NCBI GenBank assembly: GCA_018374355.1
Contig: JAHAFI010000024.1
Location: 1 to 49,619 of the forward strand
Direction: 5' to 3'
Source: Clostridiales bacterium
Lineage (GTDB): Bacteria; Bacillota; Clostridia; Lachnospirales; Lachnospiraceae
Length of the DNA: 49,619 nucleotides
A program made the position numbers and the translations under genes. This document shows positions 23,706 to 32,147 of this stretch, piece by piece; within the stretch, counting starts at the first letter, position 1, and each line of letters opens with the position of its first letter. Below the pieces are notes generated by a model. That model ran no database searches and was not told where the DNA came from. It saw nothing but the letters and a program-made list of their open reading frames with translations.

Positions 23706-25376
23706 CTATTTTTTTGGTATTTCCAGAATCGCACCACGGTTTCCGCTGGTTACCATGGATGCATAGCGTGCCAGATAACCTGTGGTCACTTTCGGTTCCC
23801 TTGGCTGCCATGCTGCTCTTCTCTTTTCCATTTCTTCGTCTGAAACTAAAAGTTCCAGTTTTGTTTCCGGAATATTCACCCGGATCCTGTCGCCCTCTTC
23901 CACCAGAGCAATGGGGCCTCCCACTGCGGCTTCCGGGGAAACGTGTCCGATGGATGCGCCTCGGGATGCACCGGAGAACCGTCCGTCCGTAATCAAGGCT
24001 ACGGATGAGCCGAGACCCATTCCCGCAATGGCGGATGTGGGGTTCAGCATTTCTCTCATACCCGGTCCGCCCTTAGGACCTTCATAGCGGATAACTACCA
24101 CATCTCCTGCCACAATTTTTCCACCCTTGATGGCGTCAATAGCGTCCTCCTCACAGTCAAATACCCTTGCCGGCCCTTCATGTACCATCATTTCACTGCA
24201 TACTGCGCTTCGTTTTACTACGCCGCCGTCCGGTGCCAGATTTCCTGTCAGAACCGCAAGGCCTCCTGTTTCACTATATGGATTTTCTATAGGGCGGATG
24301 ACTTCCGGGTCACGGTTTACACAGTTTTCAATATTTTCTCCCACGGTTTTTCCTGTCACGGTCATGCAGTCCATATAAAGAAGATTTTTCTTTGACAGCT
24401 CGTTCATCACTGCATATACTCCTCCAGCTTCGTTCAGATCTTCCATGTAGGTGGGACCTGCCGGAGCCAGATGGCACAGATTGGGAGTTTTCTCACTGAT
24501 TTCATTTGCAAATGTAATATCAAAATCAAAACCGATCTCATGGGCAATCGCCGGAAGATGAAGCATACTGTTTGTGGAGCATCCCAGAGCCATATCTACA
24601 GTGAGGGCATTCAGGACGGCTTCCTTTGTCATGATATCTCTCGGACGGATATTTTTTCTGTACATCTCCATTACCTGCATACCTGCATGTTTTGCTAGTT
24701 TGATTCTCTCGGAATATACCGCCGGGATGGTTCCGTTTCCACGAAGTCCCATACCCAGAACCTCAGTCAGACAGTTCATGCTGTTTGCAGTGTACATACC
24801 GGAGCAGGAGCCGCAGGTGGGGCAGACTTTATTTTCAAATTCTTCCACATCCTCTGCTGTCATGGTTCCGGCTGCATAGGAGCCTACAGCCTCAAACATA
24901 CTGGAAAGACTTCGTTTTTGTCCATGTACACGGCCGGCCAGCATCGGACCTCCGCTTACAAATACGGTGGGGATGTTCAGTCTGGCTGCTGCCATGAGAA
25001 GTCCCGGCACGTTTTTGTCACAGTTTGGCACCATAACCAGAGCATCAAACTGATGGGCCAGCGCCATAGCTTCTGTGGAATCTGCAATCAGGTCTCTGGT
25101 AACCAGAGAATATTTCATTCCCAGATGTCCCATGGCAATCCCGTCACATACGGCAATTGCAGGAAATACGATAGGGGTTCCTCCTGCCATAGCCACACCC
25201 TGTTTTACAGCGTTTACGATTTTATCCAGATTCATATGTCCCGGAACGATTTCATTGTACGAGCTTACGATTCCTACCAGCGGACGTTCCATCTCCTCTT
25301 TGGTCATGCCCAGTGCATTGAACAGAGAGCGGTGAGGCGCCTGCTGCATTCCTGTTTTTACTGCATCACTTCTCAT
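23706..25376 (-). CDS. ilvD: Dihydroxy-acid dehydratase
   Basis: 556 residues. It dehydrates 2,3-dihydroxy-3-methylbutanoate/pentanoate to the 2-oxo acids of valine and isoleucine synthesis, using an Fe-S cluster. Cluster and active-site motifs are VMVPNCDKNVPG and CPTCGSCSGMYTANSMN, with RGASIGHVSPEAAVGG near the C-terminus supplying the catalytic serine. Full length. It lies 26 bases after leuB and 19 bases before ilvB, all in one direction, so the three should be one operon. Confidence 0.97.
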   Translation of the reverse strand: MRSDAVKTGMQQAPHRSLFNALGMTKEEMERPLVGIVSSYNEIVPGHMNLDKIVNAVKQGVAMAGGTPIVFPAIAVCDGIAMGHLGMKYSLVTRDLIADSTEAMALAHQFDALVMVPNCDKNVPGLLMAAARLNIPTVFVSGGPMLAGRVHGQKRSLSSMFEAVGSYAAGTMTAEDVEEFENKVCPTCGSCSGMYTANSMNCLTEVLGMGLRGNGTIPAVYSERIKLAKHAGMQVMEMYRKNIRPRDIMTKEAVLNALTVDMALGCSTNSMLHLPAIAHEIGFDFDITFANEISEKTPNLCHLAPAGPTYMEDLNEAGGVYAVMNELSKKNLLYMDCMTVTGKTVGENIENCVNRDPEVIRPIENPYSETGGLAVLTGNLAPDGGVVKRSAVCSEMMVHEGPARVFDCEEDAIDAIKGGKIVAGDVVVIRYEGPKGGPGMREMLNPTSAIAGMGLGSSVALITDGRFSGASRGASIGHVSPEAAVGGPIALVEEGDRIRVNIPETKLELLVSDEEMEKRRAAWQPREPKVTTGYLARYASMVTSGNRGAILEIPKK

Positions 25377-25402
25377 AGTCTATTTCCCTTTCTTATATTC
25401 TT

Positions 25403-26485
25403 CTAAATTCTCTCAGCAATCAGATCACCCATCTGAACGGTACCTACCTGCGTGCAGCCCTCAGACATGATATCTCCGGTTCTGTAACCTTCCTTTAATA
25501 CAGCCTGAACTGCCGCTTCCACTGCATCTGCTTCTTTATCCAGATTCAGGGAAAATCTTAACAGCATAGCCGCTGACAAAATGGTTGCAATGGGGTTTGC
25601 AATTCCTTTTCCGGCGATATCCGGTGCAGAGCCGTGGCTCGGCTCATACAATCCGAAGCTGCTCTCGTTCAGGCTGGCGGAAGAAAGCATTCCGATGGAG
25701 CCTGTCACCATACTTGCCTCGTCTGAGAGAATATCACCAAACATATTTTCTGTAAGAATCACATCAAACTGTCCCGGATTATGAACCAACTGCATGGCAC
25801 AGTTGTCTACCAGCATATGTTCCAGTGTAATTTCCGGATAATTCTTCGCCACATCTTCCACAACGCTTCTCCAGAGCCGGGAAGAATCCAATACATTGGC
25901 TTTGTCCACGCTGGTCACTTTCTTTCTTCTCTTTCCGGCAATCTCGAAAGCTTTGATGGCGATTCTGCGGATTTCATTTTCATTATAAGAAAGAGTATCA
26001 ATGGCTGTCTTTACACCATCTTCCTCTACCGTCTTTCTCTCGCCGAAATACAGGCCGCCTGTCAGCTCACGGACAATGATCATATCAAATCCACTGCCGA
26101 TTCTGTCCTCTTTTAACGGACAAGCTGCTTTCAGCTCATCGTACAGGTACGCCGGGCGAAGATTGGCAAACAGATTCAGCGCCTTTCGGATTCCTAAAAG
26201 ACCTGCCTCCGGACGTTTGGATGGTTCCAACTGATACCATGGAGAAGTTTTCGCATCTCCTCCGATAGAACCCATCAGTACGGCGTCACAGGATTTTGCA
26301 GTTTCCACAGCCTCGTCCGTCAGGGGAACACCGTGAACATCGATGGATGCACCGCCCAGCAGCACATGTTCATATGTAAAACTGTGACCGTATATGTCAC
26401 AGACTTTGTCTAATACCTTTTTTGCCTCGTTTACAATTTCAGGGCCAATTCCATCACCATGGATTAAAGCTATTTTTCTGTTCAT
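25403..26485 (-). CDS. leuB: 3-isopropylmalate dehydrogenase
   Basis: 360 residues. NAD-dependent oxidative decarboxylation of 3-isopropylmalate in leucine synthesis. It begins KIALIHGDGIGPEIV and has the substrate and metal motifs RELTGGLYFGERK, DKANVLDSSRLWR and a C-terminal GSAPDIAGKGIANPIA. First gene of leuB-ilvD-ilvB with a promoter directly ahead. The usual partners leuA, leuC and leuD are not in the window, and there is no trace of them upstream, where L-serine dehydratase genes lie instead. Confidence 0.97.
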   Translation of the reverse strand: MNRKIALIHGDGIGPEIVNEAKKVLDKVCDIYGHSFTYEHVLLGGASIDVHGVPLTDEAVETAKSCDAVLMGSIGGDAKTSPWYQLEPSKRPEAGLLGIRKALNLFANLRPAYLYDELKAACPLKEDRIGSGFDMIIVRELTGGLYFGERKTVEEDGVKTAIDTLSYNENEIRRIAIKAFEIAGKRRKKVTSVDKANVLDSSRLWRSVVEDVAKNYPEITLEHMLVDNCAMQLVHNPGQFDVILTENMFGDILSDEASMVTGSIGMLSSASLNESSFGLYEPSHGSAPDIAGKGIANPIATILSAAMLLRFSLNLDKEADAVEAAVQAVLKEGYRTGDIMSEGCTQVGTVQMGDLIAERI

Positions 26486-26532
26486 GTCTATAACATCCTT
26501 TCATTCTTTATCTCTTTAATCTGTTACAGACT

Positions 26533-26561
26533 ATCATAATCTATTTTCTCTTTTTTTTCAA
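26533..26561 (-). promoter_or_regulatory. Promoter of leuB-ilvD-ilvB
   Basis: Minus-strand TTGAAA and TATGAT have a 17-base spacer; the -35 box overlaps the sdaAA stop codon. The leader is only about 40 bases, with no room for a T-box or an attenuator peptide. Confidence 0.7.
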
Positions 26562-27430
26562 GAAAAAATTTCACACTGCTTGCGGCATCCGGTGGGTGTT
26601 GCCGCGCAGCCTCCCAAAGCAGTTTCCCGCAGTTCAAAGGGAATACGCCTTCCTACCCGGTACATGGTTTCCACCATTTCGTCAAAAGGAATCAACTGTT
26701 TTACTCCGCTCAGGGCAATTTCCGCGCAGGTCAGGGCATTTGCCACTCCGATGGCATTTCTGCTCTGGCAGGGAGATTCCACCAGTCCTGCAATCGGGTC
26801 GCATACCAATCCCAGCAGGTTGGAAAGAGCTGTTGCAGCCGCATCCAGACACTGGCTGGGGCTTCCGCCAAAAAGTTCCACTGCTGCGGCCGCTGCCATG
26901 GCAGAAGCCGCTCCTACCTCCGCCTGACATCCCGCTTCTGCTCCTGCTACAGAAGCATTTCTCATCATCAGATAGCCTACCGCTCCGGCCGTATACAGGC
27001 TGTCAAGGATCTGTTCATCGGCAAAACCGTAGTTTTCCTGAAGAGCCAGCAAAAGCCCCGGTACCACGCCTGAAGAGCCTGCTGTGGGCGCAGCAACAAT
27101 CAGTCCCATAGAAGCGTTTAATTCCAACACCGCCATAGAATGAACGATAGCTCTGGAAAGGACCTCTCCACAGATTGATTTTCCCTCTCTCCGGTGGCTC
27201 CTTATCTTAGAAGCTTCACCGCCAATCAGACCGCCCACGGATTTTACCGGACTGTCTAAAGATTCATGCACGGAATTTTTCATAATTTCCAGAGCCTTTC
27301 TCATTTTCCGGTCACATTCCTCCTCCGTGACATCCTTTAAAAATTCTTCCCTTTTCTTCATCACATGGGATATGGGCATGTTGTTCTGCTCACATAGTTC
27401 CAATAATGCTTTTCCACTGTGAAAATCCAT
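26558..27430 (-). CDS. sdaAA: L-serine dehydratase, iron-sulfur type, alpha subunit
   Basis: 290 residues. Catalytic subunit of the two-chain enzyme that deaminates L-serine to pyruvate. Candidate [4Fe-4S] ligands are C168 in AGCQAEVG, C210 in VCDPIAG, C221 in SPCQSR, and the C-terminal C282/C286. The substrate loop AAPTAGSSG is at about 113-121. It begins 10 bases after the beta subunit gene. Its end carries the -35 box of the leuB promoter. The enzyme is oxygen-labile, fitting an anaerobe. Confidence 0.96.
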   Translation of the reverse strand: MDFHSGKALLELCEQNNMPISHVMKKREEFLKDVTEEECDRKMRKALEIMKNSVHESLDSPVKSVGGLIGGEASKIRSHRREGKSICGEVLSRAIVHSMAVLELNASMGLIVAAPTAGSSGVVPGLLLALQENYGFADEQILDSLYTAGAVGYLMMRNASVAGAEAGCQAEVGAASAMAAAAAVELFGGSPSQCLDAAATALSNLLGLVCDPIAGLVESPCQSRNAIGVANALTCAEIALSGVKQLIPFDEMVETMYRVGRRIPFELRETALGGCAATPTGCRKQCEIFS

Positions 27431-27440
27431 TCTGCACCTC

Positions 27441-28109
27441 CTAAATCTGTATCAGCATCAGTTCTTCTACGTTTGTATTTTTTCTGATATGGGTCAGCAC
27501 CTCCTCAGGAATCCACTCATCAGATTCCACTATGGTATAGGCCCTTGCCCCTTTCTGCTCACGGAAAAGGCGCATAAATGCAATATTTGCATTTACCTGA
27601 CTGAGACAGGTGGTGATATGGGCAACCACTCCCGGCTTGTCGTTCTGGATCACGATCAGCGTACTGTACTCCCCTGTAAATTCCACCTCCACATCATTCA
27701 ACTTCACAATCTTAATTTTTCCGCCCCCGACAGAAACACCGCGGACCGTCATCACCGAACCATCCGTTCCTGTCATACGGATGTCCACTGTGTTGGGATG
27801 AACTTCATCCTCCATGGTATTTTTCTCAAAGCGAAAGTTAAGCCCCGCTTCCTCTGCAATACGGAAAGAATCCCGGATTCTCAAATCATCCGTATCAAAT
27901 CCCATGATTCCTCCCACTAAAGCCCGGTCTGTGCCATGTCCCTGATAGGTTTTGGCAAAAGATCCATACAGGGTAAATACCACATCCTTAATTTCCTTCT
28001 GAAACAGCTTCCCCGCCATGCGCGCCACAGAGGCTGCGCCTGCCGTATGGGAGCTGGATGGTCCTACCATATTGGGACCTATCACATCAAATACACCGAT
28101 AAGTGACAT
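27441..28109 (-). CDS. sdaAB: L-serine dehydratase, iron-sulfur type, beta subunit
   Basis: 222 residues. The N-terminal part IGPNMVGPSSSHTAGAAS holds the conserved SSSHTAG loop, and residues 147-222 form an ACT domain (YSTLIVIQNDKPGVVAHIT) likely to sense serine. The start is the ATG with GGAGG 8 bases upstream; an ATG five codons earlier overlaps that site. It precedes sdaAA. A family A repeat lies about 75 bases upstream, and the promoter is not clear. Confidence 0.96.
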   Translation of the reverse strand: MSLIGVFDVIGPNMVGPSSSHTAGAASVARMAGKLFQKEIKDVVFTLYGSFAKTYQGHGTDRALVGGIMGFDTDDLRIRDSFRIAEEAGLNFRFEKNTMEDEVHPNTVDIRMTGTDGSVMTVRGVSVGGGKIKIVKLNDVEVEFTGEYSTLIVIQNDKPGVVAHITTCLSQVNANIAFMRLFREQKGARAYTIVESDEWIPEEVLTHIRKNTNVEELMLIQI

Positions 28110-28183
28110 CGTGTTTTCCTCCATTTTTTTATAGTATACCGCTTAGCGAATGATTTCACTCTTTCCAATACGTCTTATTGAAC

Positions 28184-28241
28184 GCAGTCGCCAAATGAAT
28201 ATGCATGCATATCCACTTAGCTCGTTGCCTGCAGGAATAAA
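28184..28241 (+). repeat. Palindromic interspersed repeat, family A, copy 3
   Basis: GCAGTCGCCAAATG, centre TATGCATGCATA and tail GCTCGTTGCCTGCAGG followed by AATAAA match copy 1 over almost the whole core, with a few substitutions. The centre is shifted to the symmetric ATGCATGCAT. It lies between the yajC terminator and the sdaAB start. Confidence 0.75.
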
Positions 28242-28255
28242 CTTCTAATGATACG

Positions 28256-28284
28256 AAAAAAACCGCCGCATAAATATGCGACGG
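28256..28284 (-). terminator. Terminator of yajC
   Basis: Minus-strand CCGTCGCATA-TT-TATGCGGCGG forms a 10-bp stem with one G-U pair, followed by seven T. It starts 11 bases past the yajC stop. Confidence 0.9.
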
Positions 28285-28295
28285 CCTTCCGGTTT

Positions 28296-28610
28296 TTATG
28301 CATTTGCATCTGCTTTTTCTACTTCTGCAATCGCTGCTTTTCTCATAGGAATTCTGCAGTTTTTGTTGTTACCGAATTCTACGATCACATCTTCATCTGT
28401 GATATCGATAACAACACCATAAAAACCACTTGTTGTTACTACTGCATCTCCCACTCCCATATCGGCAAGCATCGCTGCAACCCGCTTCTGTTCTTTCTTC
28501 TGCGGGCGGATCATCAGAAAATACATCATAGCAAAAAGTACCAGCAACGGAATCAGACTGATCAAAGTCATCCCTGCTCCTGCTGCCTGTTCAGCCATAA
28601 CTACGGACAT
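28296..28610 (-). CDS. yajC: Preprotein translocase subunit YajC
   Basis: 104 residues. Accessory subunit of the SecDF-YajC complex that assists Sec export. One transmembrane helix at about 15-35 (LISLIPLLVLFAMMYFLMI) is followed by the family motif RPQKKEQK and a short beta domain (VGDAVVTTSGFYGVVIDI). Single-gene unit with its own promoter and terminator; no secD or secF nearby. Confidence 0.95.
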   Translation of the reverse strand: MSVVMAEQAAGAGMTLISLIPLLVLFAMMYFLMIRPQKKEQKRVAAMLADMGVGDAVVTTSGFYGVVIDITDEDVIVEFGNNKNCRIPMRKAAIAEVEKADANA

Positions 28611-28637
28611 TGTTTTGTTCCTCCTGAATATCGTTTT

Positions 28638-28653
28638 GTCCTGAAATCAGGAC
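28638..28653. promoter_or_regulatory. Palindrome in the yajC leader
   Basis: GTCCTGA-AA-TCAGGAC, 7-bp perfect arms, lies about 10 bases downstream of the yajC -10 box, close to the start of transcription. It may be an operator; no cognate regulator is evident. Confidence 0.4.
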
Positions 28654-28662
28654 ATTAGTATC

Positions 28663-28691
28663 ATTTTACACAATAAATGCAGATTCGGCAA
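28663..28691 (-). promoter_or_regulatory. Promoter of yajC
   Basis: Minus-strand TTGCCG and TAAAAT lie 17 bases apart, about 53 bases ahead of the yajC start. Confidence 0.6.
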
Positions 28692-28791
28692 GACATTTTA
28701 TGGATTTTCATAAATAATTTAGAAATCGTGGCTGCCAGCCAACCGGAATATTTTTTCCGGCTTTCCATATATTAGATACAGGGGTGATCTT

Positions 28792-29295
28792 ATGAAACCA
28801 TTAAAAAACTATTTTATCACTGGCTTTCTCTTTGTTTCCATTCTTGGAACGCTTTCTCATTTTTTCTATGACTGGTCAGGAAATAACCCCATCGTCGGGT
28901 TGTTCTCTCCGGTAAACGAATCCACATGGGAGCATATGAAGCTGCTTTTCTTCCCGGCTGTTGTCTGCCTGATTTTCCTGTACATAAAGCTGACAGAACA
29001 GTATCCCAATCTTCTGCATGCCATGTCTGCTGGGATTCTCGCCGGAACCTTTTTAATTCCGGTACTTTTTTACACCTACACCGGAATTTTGGGCCGCCAT
29101 CTGCTGCCGCTGGATATTGCCGTTTTTCTTATCAGTACCGCAGCCACATTTTTCATTGCTTATCGGTTAACTGTTTCTGACAAAAATGTTCAACTGGGAG
29201 CGGGTTTTGTTTTTCTACTGATTGTTTTGGCTGTTTTGTTTCCGTTCTTTACTTATCTTCCGCCATCCATTGGATTGTTTGCTGTACCGCTGTGA
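28792..29295 (+). CDS. Small integral membrane protein, DUF6512-like
   Basis: 167 residues with five predicted transmembrane helices (about 8-26, 48-65, 75-97, 104-125, 133-160). The loop FSPVNESTWEHMKLLFFP after helix 1 is highly conserved in a family I recall as DUF6512, of unknown function. A ribosome site (GGGGTGATC) precedes the ATG. The leader contains the hairpin CCGGAA...TTCCGG (28742-28759). Lone plus-strand gene among minus-strand units. Confidence 0.8.
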   Translation: MKPLKNYFITGFLFVSILGTLSHFFYDWSGNNPIVGLFSPVNESTWEHMKLLFFPAVVCLIFLYIKLTEQYPNLLHAMSAGILAGTFLIPVLFYTYTGILGRHLLPLDIAVFLISTAATFFIAYRLTVSDKNVQLGAGFVFLLIVLAVLFPFFTYLPPSIGLFAVPL

Positions 29296-29314
29296 AAGTA
29301 AAAGAATAAAATAA

Positions 29315-29340
29315 GGGGTTCCCAACTTACCGGGAACCCC
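29315..29340 (-). terminator. Terminator of the NifU-like/GGGtGRT operon
   Basis: GGGGTTCCC and GGGAACCCC form a perfect 9-bp stem. On the minus strand it runs into TTATTTTATT. It may serve the DUF6512-like gene from the other side as well. The 120 bases between it and the GGGtGRT stop are A+T-rich and include a GTGATG-CATCAC hairpin. Confidence 0.75.
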
Positions 29341-29457
29341 AAAATTGTGTACAAATACAGGTTTACAAACGATTTGCAAATAGTTTACAAATGTACCACT
29401 TTTTATACTATTTTGTGATGTTCAGCCATCACGAAAACCCTTGATTTCAAAGCTTTC

Positions 29458-30468
29458 TTAGAATTTACCTTCTTTAGCAGCTTCCTCAATAGCAACTGCC
29501 ACAGCAACTGTCATACCAACCATCGGGTTGTTACCAGCGCCGATCAGACCCATCATCTCAACGTGAGCCGGAACGGAAGAAGAACCAGCGAACTGTGCAT
29601 CAGAGTGCATACGTCCCATGGTATCTGTCATACCATAGGAAGCAGGACCTGCTGCCATGTTGTCCGGGTGCAGAGTACGTCCTGTACCACCGCCGGAAGC
29701 AACGGAGAAATATTTTTTGCCCTGTTCCATACATTCTTTTTTGTATGTACCTGCAACCGGATGCTGGAAACGTGTCGGGTTGGTGGAGTTACCTGTGATG
29801 GAAACGTCAACACCTTCTTTGTGCATGATTGCAACACCTTCTGTTACGTCGTTGGAACCGTAGCAGTTTACTTTTGCACGCAGACCTTCAGAGTAAGCTT
29901 TGCGGAATACTTCTTCAACTTCGCCTGTGTAGTAGTTCATTTTTGTTTCAACATATGTAAATCCGTTGATACGAGCGATGATCTGAGCAGCGTCTTTTCC
30001 AAGACCATTCAGGATAACGCGCAGAGGCTCTTTACGAACTTTGTTAGCTTTTTCAGCGATACCGATAGCACCTTCAGCCGCTGCAAAAGACTCATGACCT
30101 GCTAAGAATGCGAAACATTTCGTTTCTTCTTCCAGAAGCATTTTACCTAAGTTACCATGTCCCAGACCTACTTTACGCTGGTCAGCAACAGATCCCGGAA
30201 TACAGAATGCCTGCAAACCTTCACCGATAGCTGCTGCTGCGTCTGCTGCTCTCTTGCATCCTTTTTTGATAGCGATCGCTGCGCCTACGATGTATGCCCA
30301 GCAAGCGTTTTCAAAGCAGATTGGCTGGATGCCTTTGATCTGGTTGTATACGTCCAGACCAGCATCTTTTGTGATTTTTTCAGCTTCTTCCAGAGAAGCA
30401 ATTCCGTAGCTGTTCAGAACAGCATTGATTTTGTCTATTCTTCTTTCATATGATTCAAATAAAGCCAT
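29458..30468 (-). CDS. GGGtGRT family protein
   Basis: 336 residues, soluble. It carries the glycine-rich motif SVASGGGTGRTLHPDN (255-270) that names the family, followed by a conserved small-residue C-terminal half (AAGPASYGMTDTMGRMHSDAQF). C51, C56 and C71, with C89 further on, lie in the N-terminal part. No enzymatic activity is established. It lies 43 bases after a NifU-like scaffold gene; this pair recurs in Clostridia, implying a joint role around Fe-S clusters. Codon use is visibly more restricted than in neighbours, suggesting high expression. The call is firm; the function is unknown. Confidence 0.88.
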   Translation of the reverse strand: MALFESYERRIDKINAVLNSYGIASLEEAEKITKDAGLDVYNQIKGIQPICFENACWAYIVGAAIAIKKGCKRAADAAAAIGEGLQAFCIPGSVADQRKVGLGHGNLGKMLLEEETKCFAFLAGHESFAAAEGAIGIAEKANKVRKEPLRVILNGLGKDAAQIIARINGFTYVETKMNYYTGEVEEVFRKAYSEGLRAKVNCYGSNDVTEGVAIMHKEGVDVSITGNSTNPTRFQHPVAGTYKKECMEQGKKYFSVASGGGTGRTLHPDNMAAGPASYGMTDTMGRMHSDAQFAGSSSVPAHVEMMGLIGAGNNPMVGMTVAVAVAIEEAAKEGKF

Positions 30469-30511
30469 TTATTTCATCCTCCTATTATATTAACGGTAAG
30501 CAGAAATCCTA

Positions 30512-31204
30512 TTATTCTTTACGCGGATCAATGATTTTCACTGCGTCTGCAACACGACCGTACTGTCCTTTTGCTTTTTCCCAAGCAGTTGTAGGATCAT
30601 CACCCTGTTTAATGAAATCTGTCATCTTACCAAGACTTACGAACTGGTAACCGATGATGCAGCCTTCTTCATCCAGTGCGATACCTGTTACATAGCCTTC
30701 TGCCATTTCCAGATAACGAGGACCTTTTTTCAGTGTTCCGTACATGGTACCAACCTGAGATCTCAGGCCTTTACCAAGGTCTTCCAGACCAGCGCCGATT
30801 GGCAGACCATCTTCTGAGAATGCGCTCTGAGTACGTCCGTAAACGATCTGCAGGAACAGTTCTCTCATAGCTGTGTTGATAGCGTCACATACCAAGTCGG
30901 TATTCAGAGCTTCCAGCAGGGTTCTTCCCGGCAGGATTTCAGAAGCCATAGCTGCAGAGTGAGTCATACCGGAACATCCAATAGTCTCCACCAAAGCTTC
31001 CTGGATAATACCTTCTTTTACATTCAGTGTCAGTTTGCAGGCACCCTGCTGTGGTGCACACCAACCAATACCGTGTGTTAAACCGGAAATATCTTTGATT
31101 TCCTTGGACTGTACCCATTTTGCTTCTTCCGGAATCGGAGCTGCGCCGTGATTAACGCCCTGTGTAACCGGACACATCATTTCTACTTCATGTGAATAAA
31201 TCAT
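30512..31204 (-). CDS. NifU/IscU-like iron-sulfur cluster scaffold protein
   Basis: 230 residues. The region 49-110 aligns by eye with the IscU/NifU fold: C49 and C56, then C77 in the ETIGCSGMTHSAAMASE block (IscU has YGCGSAIASSS) and C106 in LVCDAINTAM. These are the cluster-binding positions. The C-terminal 100 residues (GLRSQVGTMYGTLKKGPRYLE onward) are not part of classic IscU and are specific to this subfamily. AAAGGAG precedes the start. First gene of the two-gene operon with the GGGtGRT protein. No cysteine desulfurase lies in the window. Confidence 0.87.
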   Translation of the reverse strand: MIYSHEVEMMCPVTQGVNHGAAPIPEEAKWVQSKEIKDISGLTHGIGWCAPQQGACKLTLNVKEGIIQEALVETIGCSGMTHSAAMASEILPGRTLLEALNTDLVCDAINTAMRELFLQIVYGRTQSAFSEDGLPIGAGLEDLGKGLRSQVGTMYGTLKKGPRYLEMAEGYVTGIALDEEGCIIGYQFVSLGKMTDFIKQGDDPTTAWEKAKGQYGRVADAVKIIDPRKE

Positions 31205-31421
31205 GTTAAGACTCCTTTCAAACTTGAAATACTTTTTCTGAGATTATGTATCTCATGCAAATAAAAATGTTTATCTGCATACTACAATTATTTTCGCATA
31301 AACCGGCAAAATAGTCCAGAAGAAAATTCATTTTTAGTCATTTTTTTTACAATTTGTGATATACTTGAATCAGTTCAGGAATATTTTTCACCTGTTACAA
31401 GCACTCTTTCAGGAGGTATTT

Positions 31422-32147
31422 ATGAATACAACATCAAACCGATTCCGCTGTCTTTCCGGCAGCACGCTGAAAATCCTTGCAATTATCGCCATGGCCGTTG
31501 ACCACTTTGCCGCAAGTATTATTTACTACGGAATTCTTCTTCCGGCAGCTCCCATAAGTCCCCAGACCCCTGTATGGATCTGGTATCAGGTATATCAGAT
31601 CATGCGTTTCATCGGCAGAATTGCATTCCCCATCTTCTGTTTCCTGCTGGTTGAAGGCTTTCTTCATACTTCTGACAGGAAGCGGTATGGGCTCCGCCTG
31701 TTTCTTTTTGCCCTGATTTCAGAACTGCCCTTTGATCTGGCGGTCTTTAATTCTCCGCTCTATCCTGACGGACAGAATGTATTTTTCACCCTGCTCATCG
31801 GGCTTCTGGTGATCTGGGGAATGGAAAAAGCAGATTTTTCCAAATATTCCTTCCCGCTGCATATGATCTGCATAGCCGCCGGTTCTCTGGCTGCATGGCT
31901 TTTGAAAACCGATTATGATTATAAGGGAATTATCCTGATTGCCATACTGTATTTTTTCCGCAGCCATCCGGTTCTTCGTACTGTGGCCGGATGCCTCAGT
32001 CTTTATTGGGAAGCGCCCGCCTGTCTGGCGTTCATTCCCCTCAATCTCTATAACGGAAAGAGGGGAATTTCCCTGAAGTATTTCTTCTATCTGTTTTATC
32101 CGGTACATCTTTTACTTTATGCCTTACTTTTAAAGCTTCTGTTTTAG
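31422..32147 (+). CDS. TraX-family integral membrane protein
   Basis: 241 residues with about seven membrane helices. The TraX signature is visible: STLKILAIIAMAVDHFAA near 14-31, then IMRFIGRIAFPIFCFLLVEGF near 64-84 and SELPFDLAVF near 105. TraX of the F plasmid N-acetylates pilin, but chromosomal members in Clostridia have no known substrate. The ATG at 31422 has AGGAGG 5 bases upstream; the longer frame starts before it. Its end overlaps by four bases the end of the convergent ABC permease gene. Confidence 0.85.
   Translation: MNTTSNRFRCLSGSTLKILAIIAMAVDHFAASIIYYGILLPAAPISPQTPVWIWYQVYQIMRFIGRIAFPIFCFLLVEGFLHTSDRKRYGLRLFLFALISELPFDLAVFNSPLYPDGQNVFFTLLIGLLVIWGMEKADFSKYSFPLHMICIAAGSLAAWLLKTDYDYKGIILIAILYFFRSHPVLRTVAGCLSLYWEAPACLAFIPLNLYNGKRGISLKYFFYLFYPVHLLLYALLLKLLF

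Noticed and set aside
26486..26532. T-box or leader peptide before leuB
   Set aside because: Only about 40 bases separate the promoter and start codon; no room for either.
31422..32147. TraX as a sign of a conjugative plasmid or element
   Set aside because: Chromosomal TraX-family proteins are common in Clostridia; no relaxase, coupling protein or type IV secretion gene occurs here.
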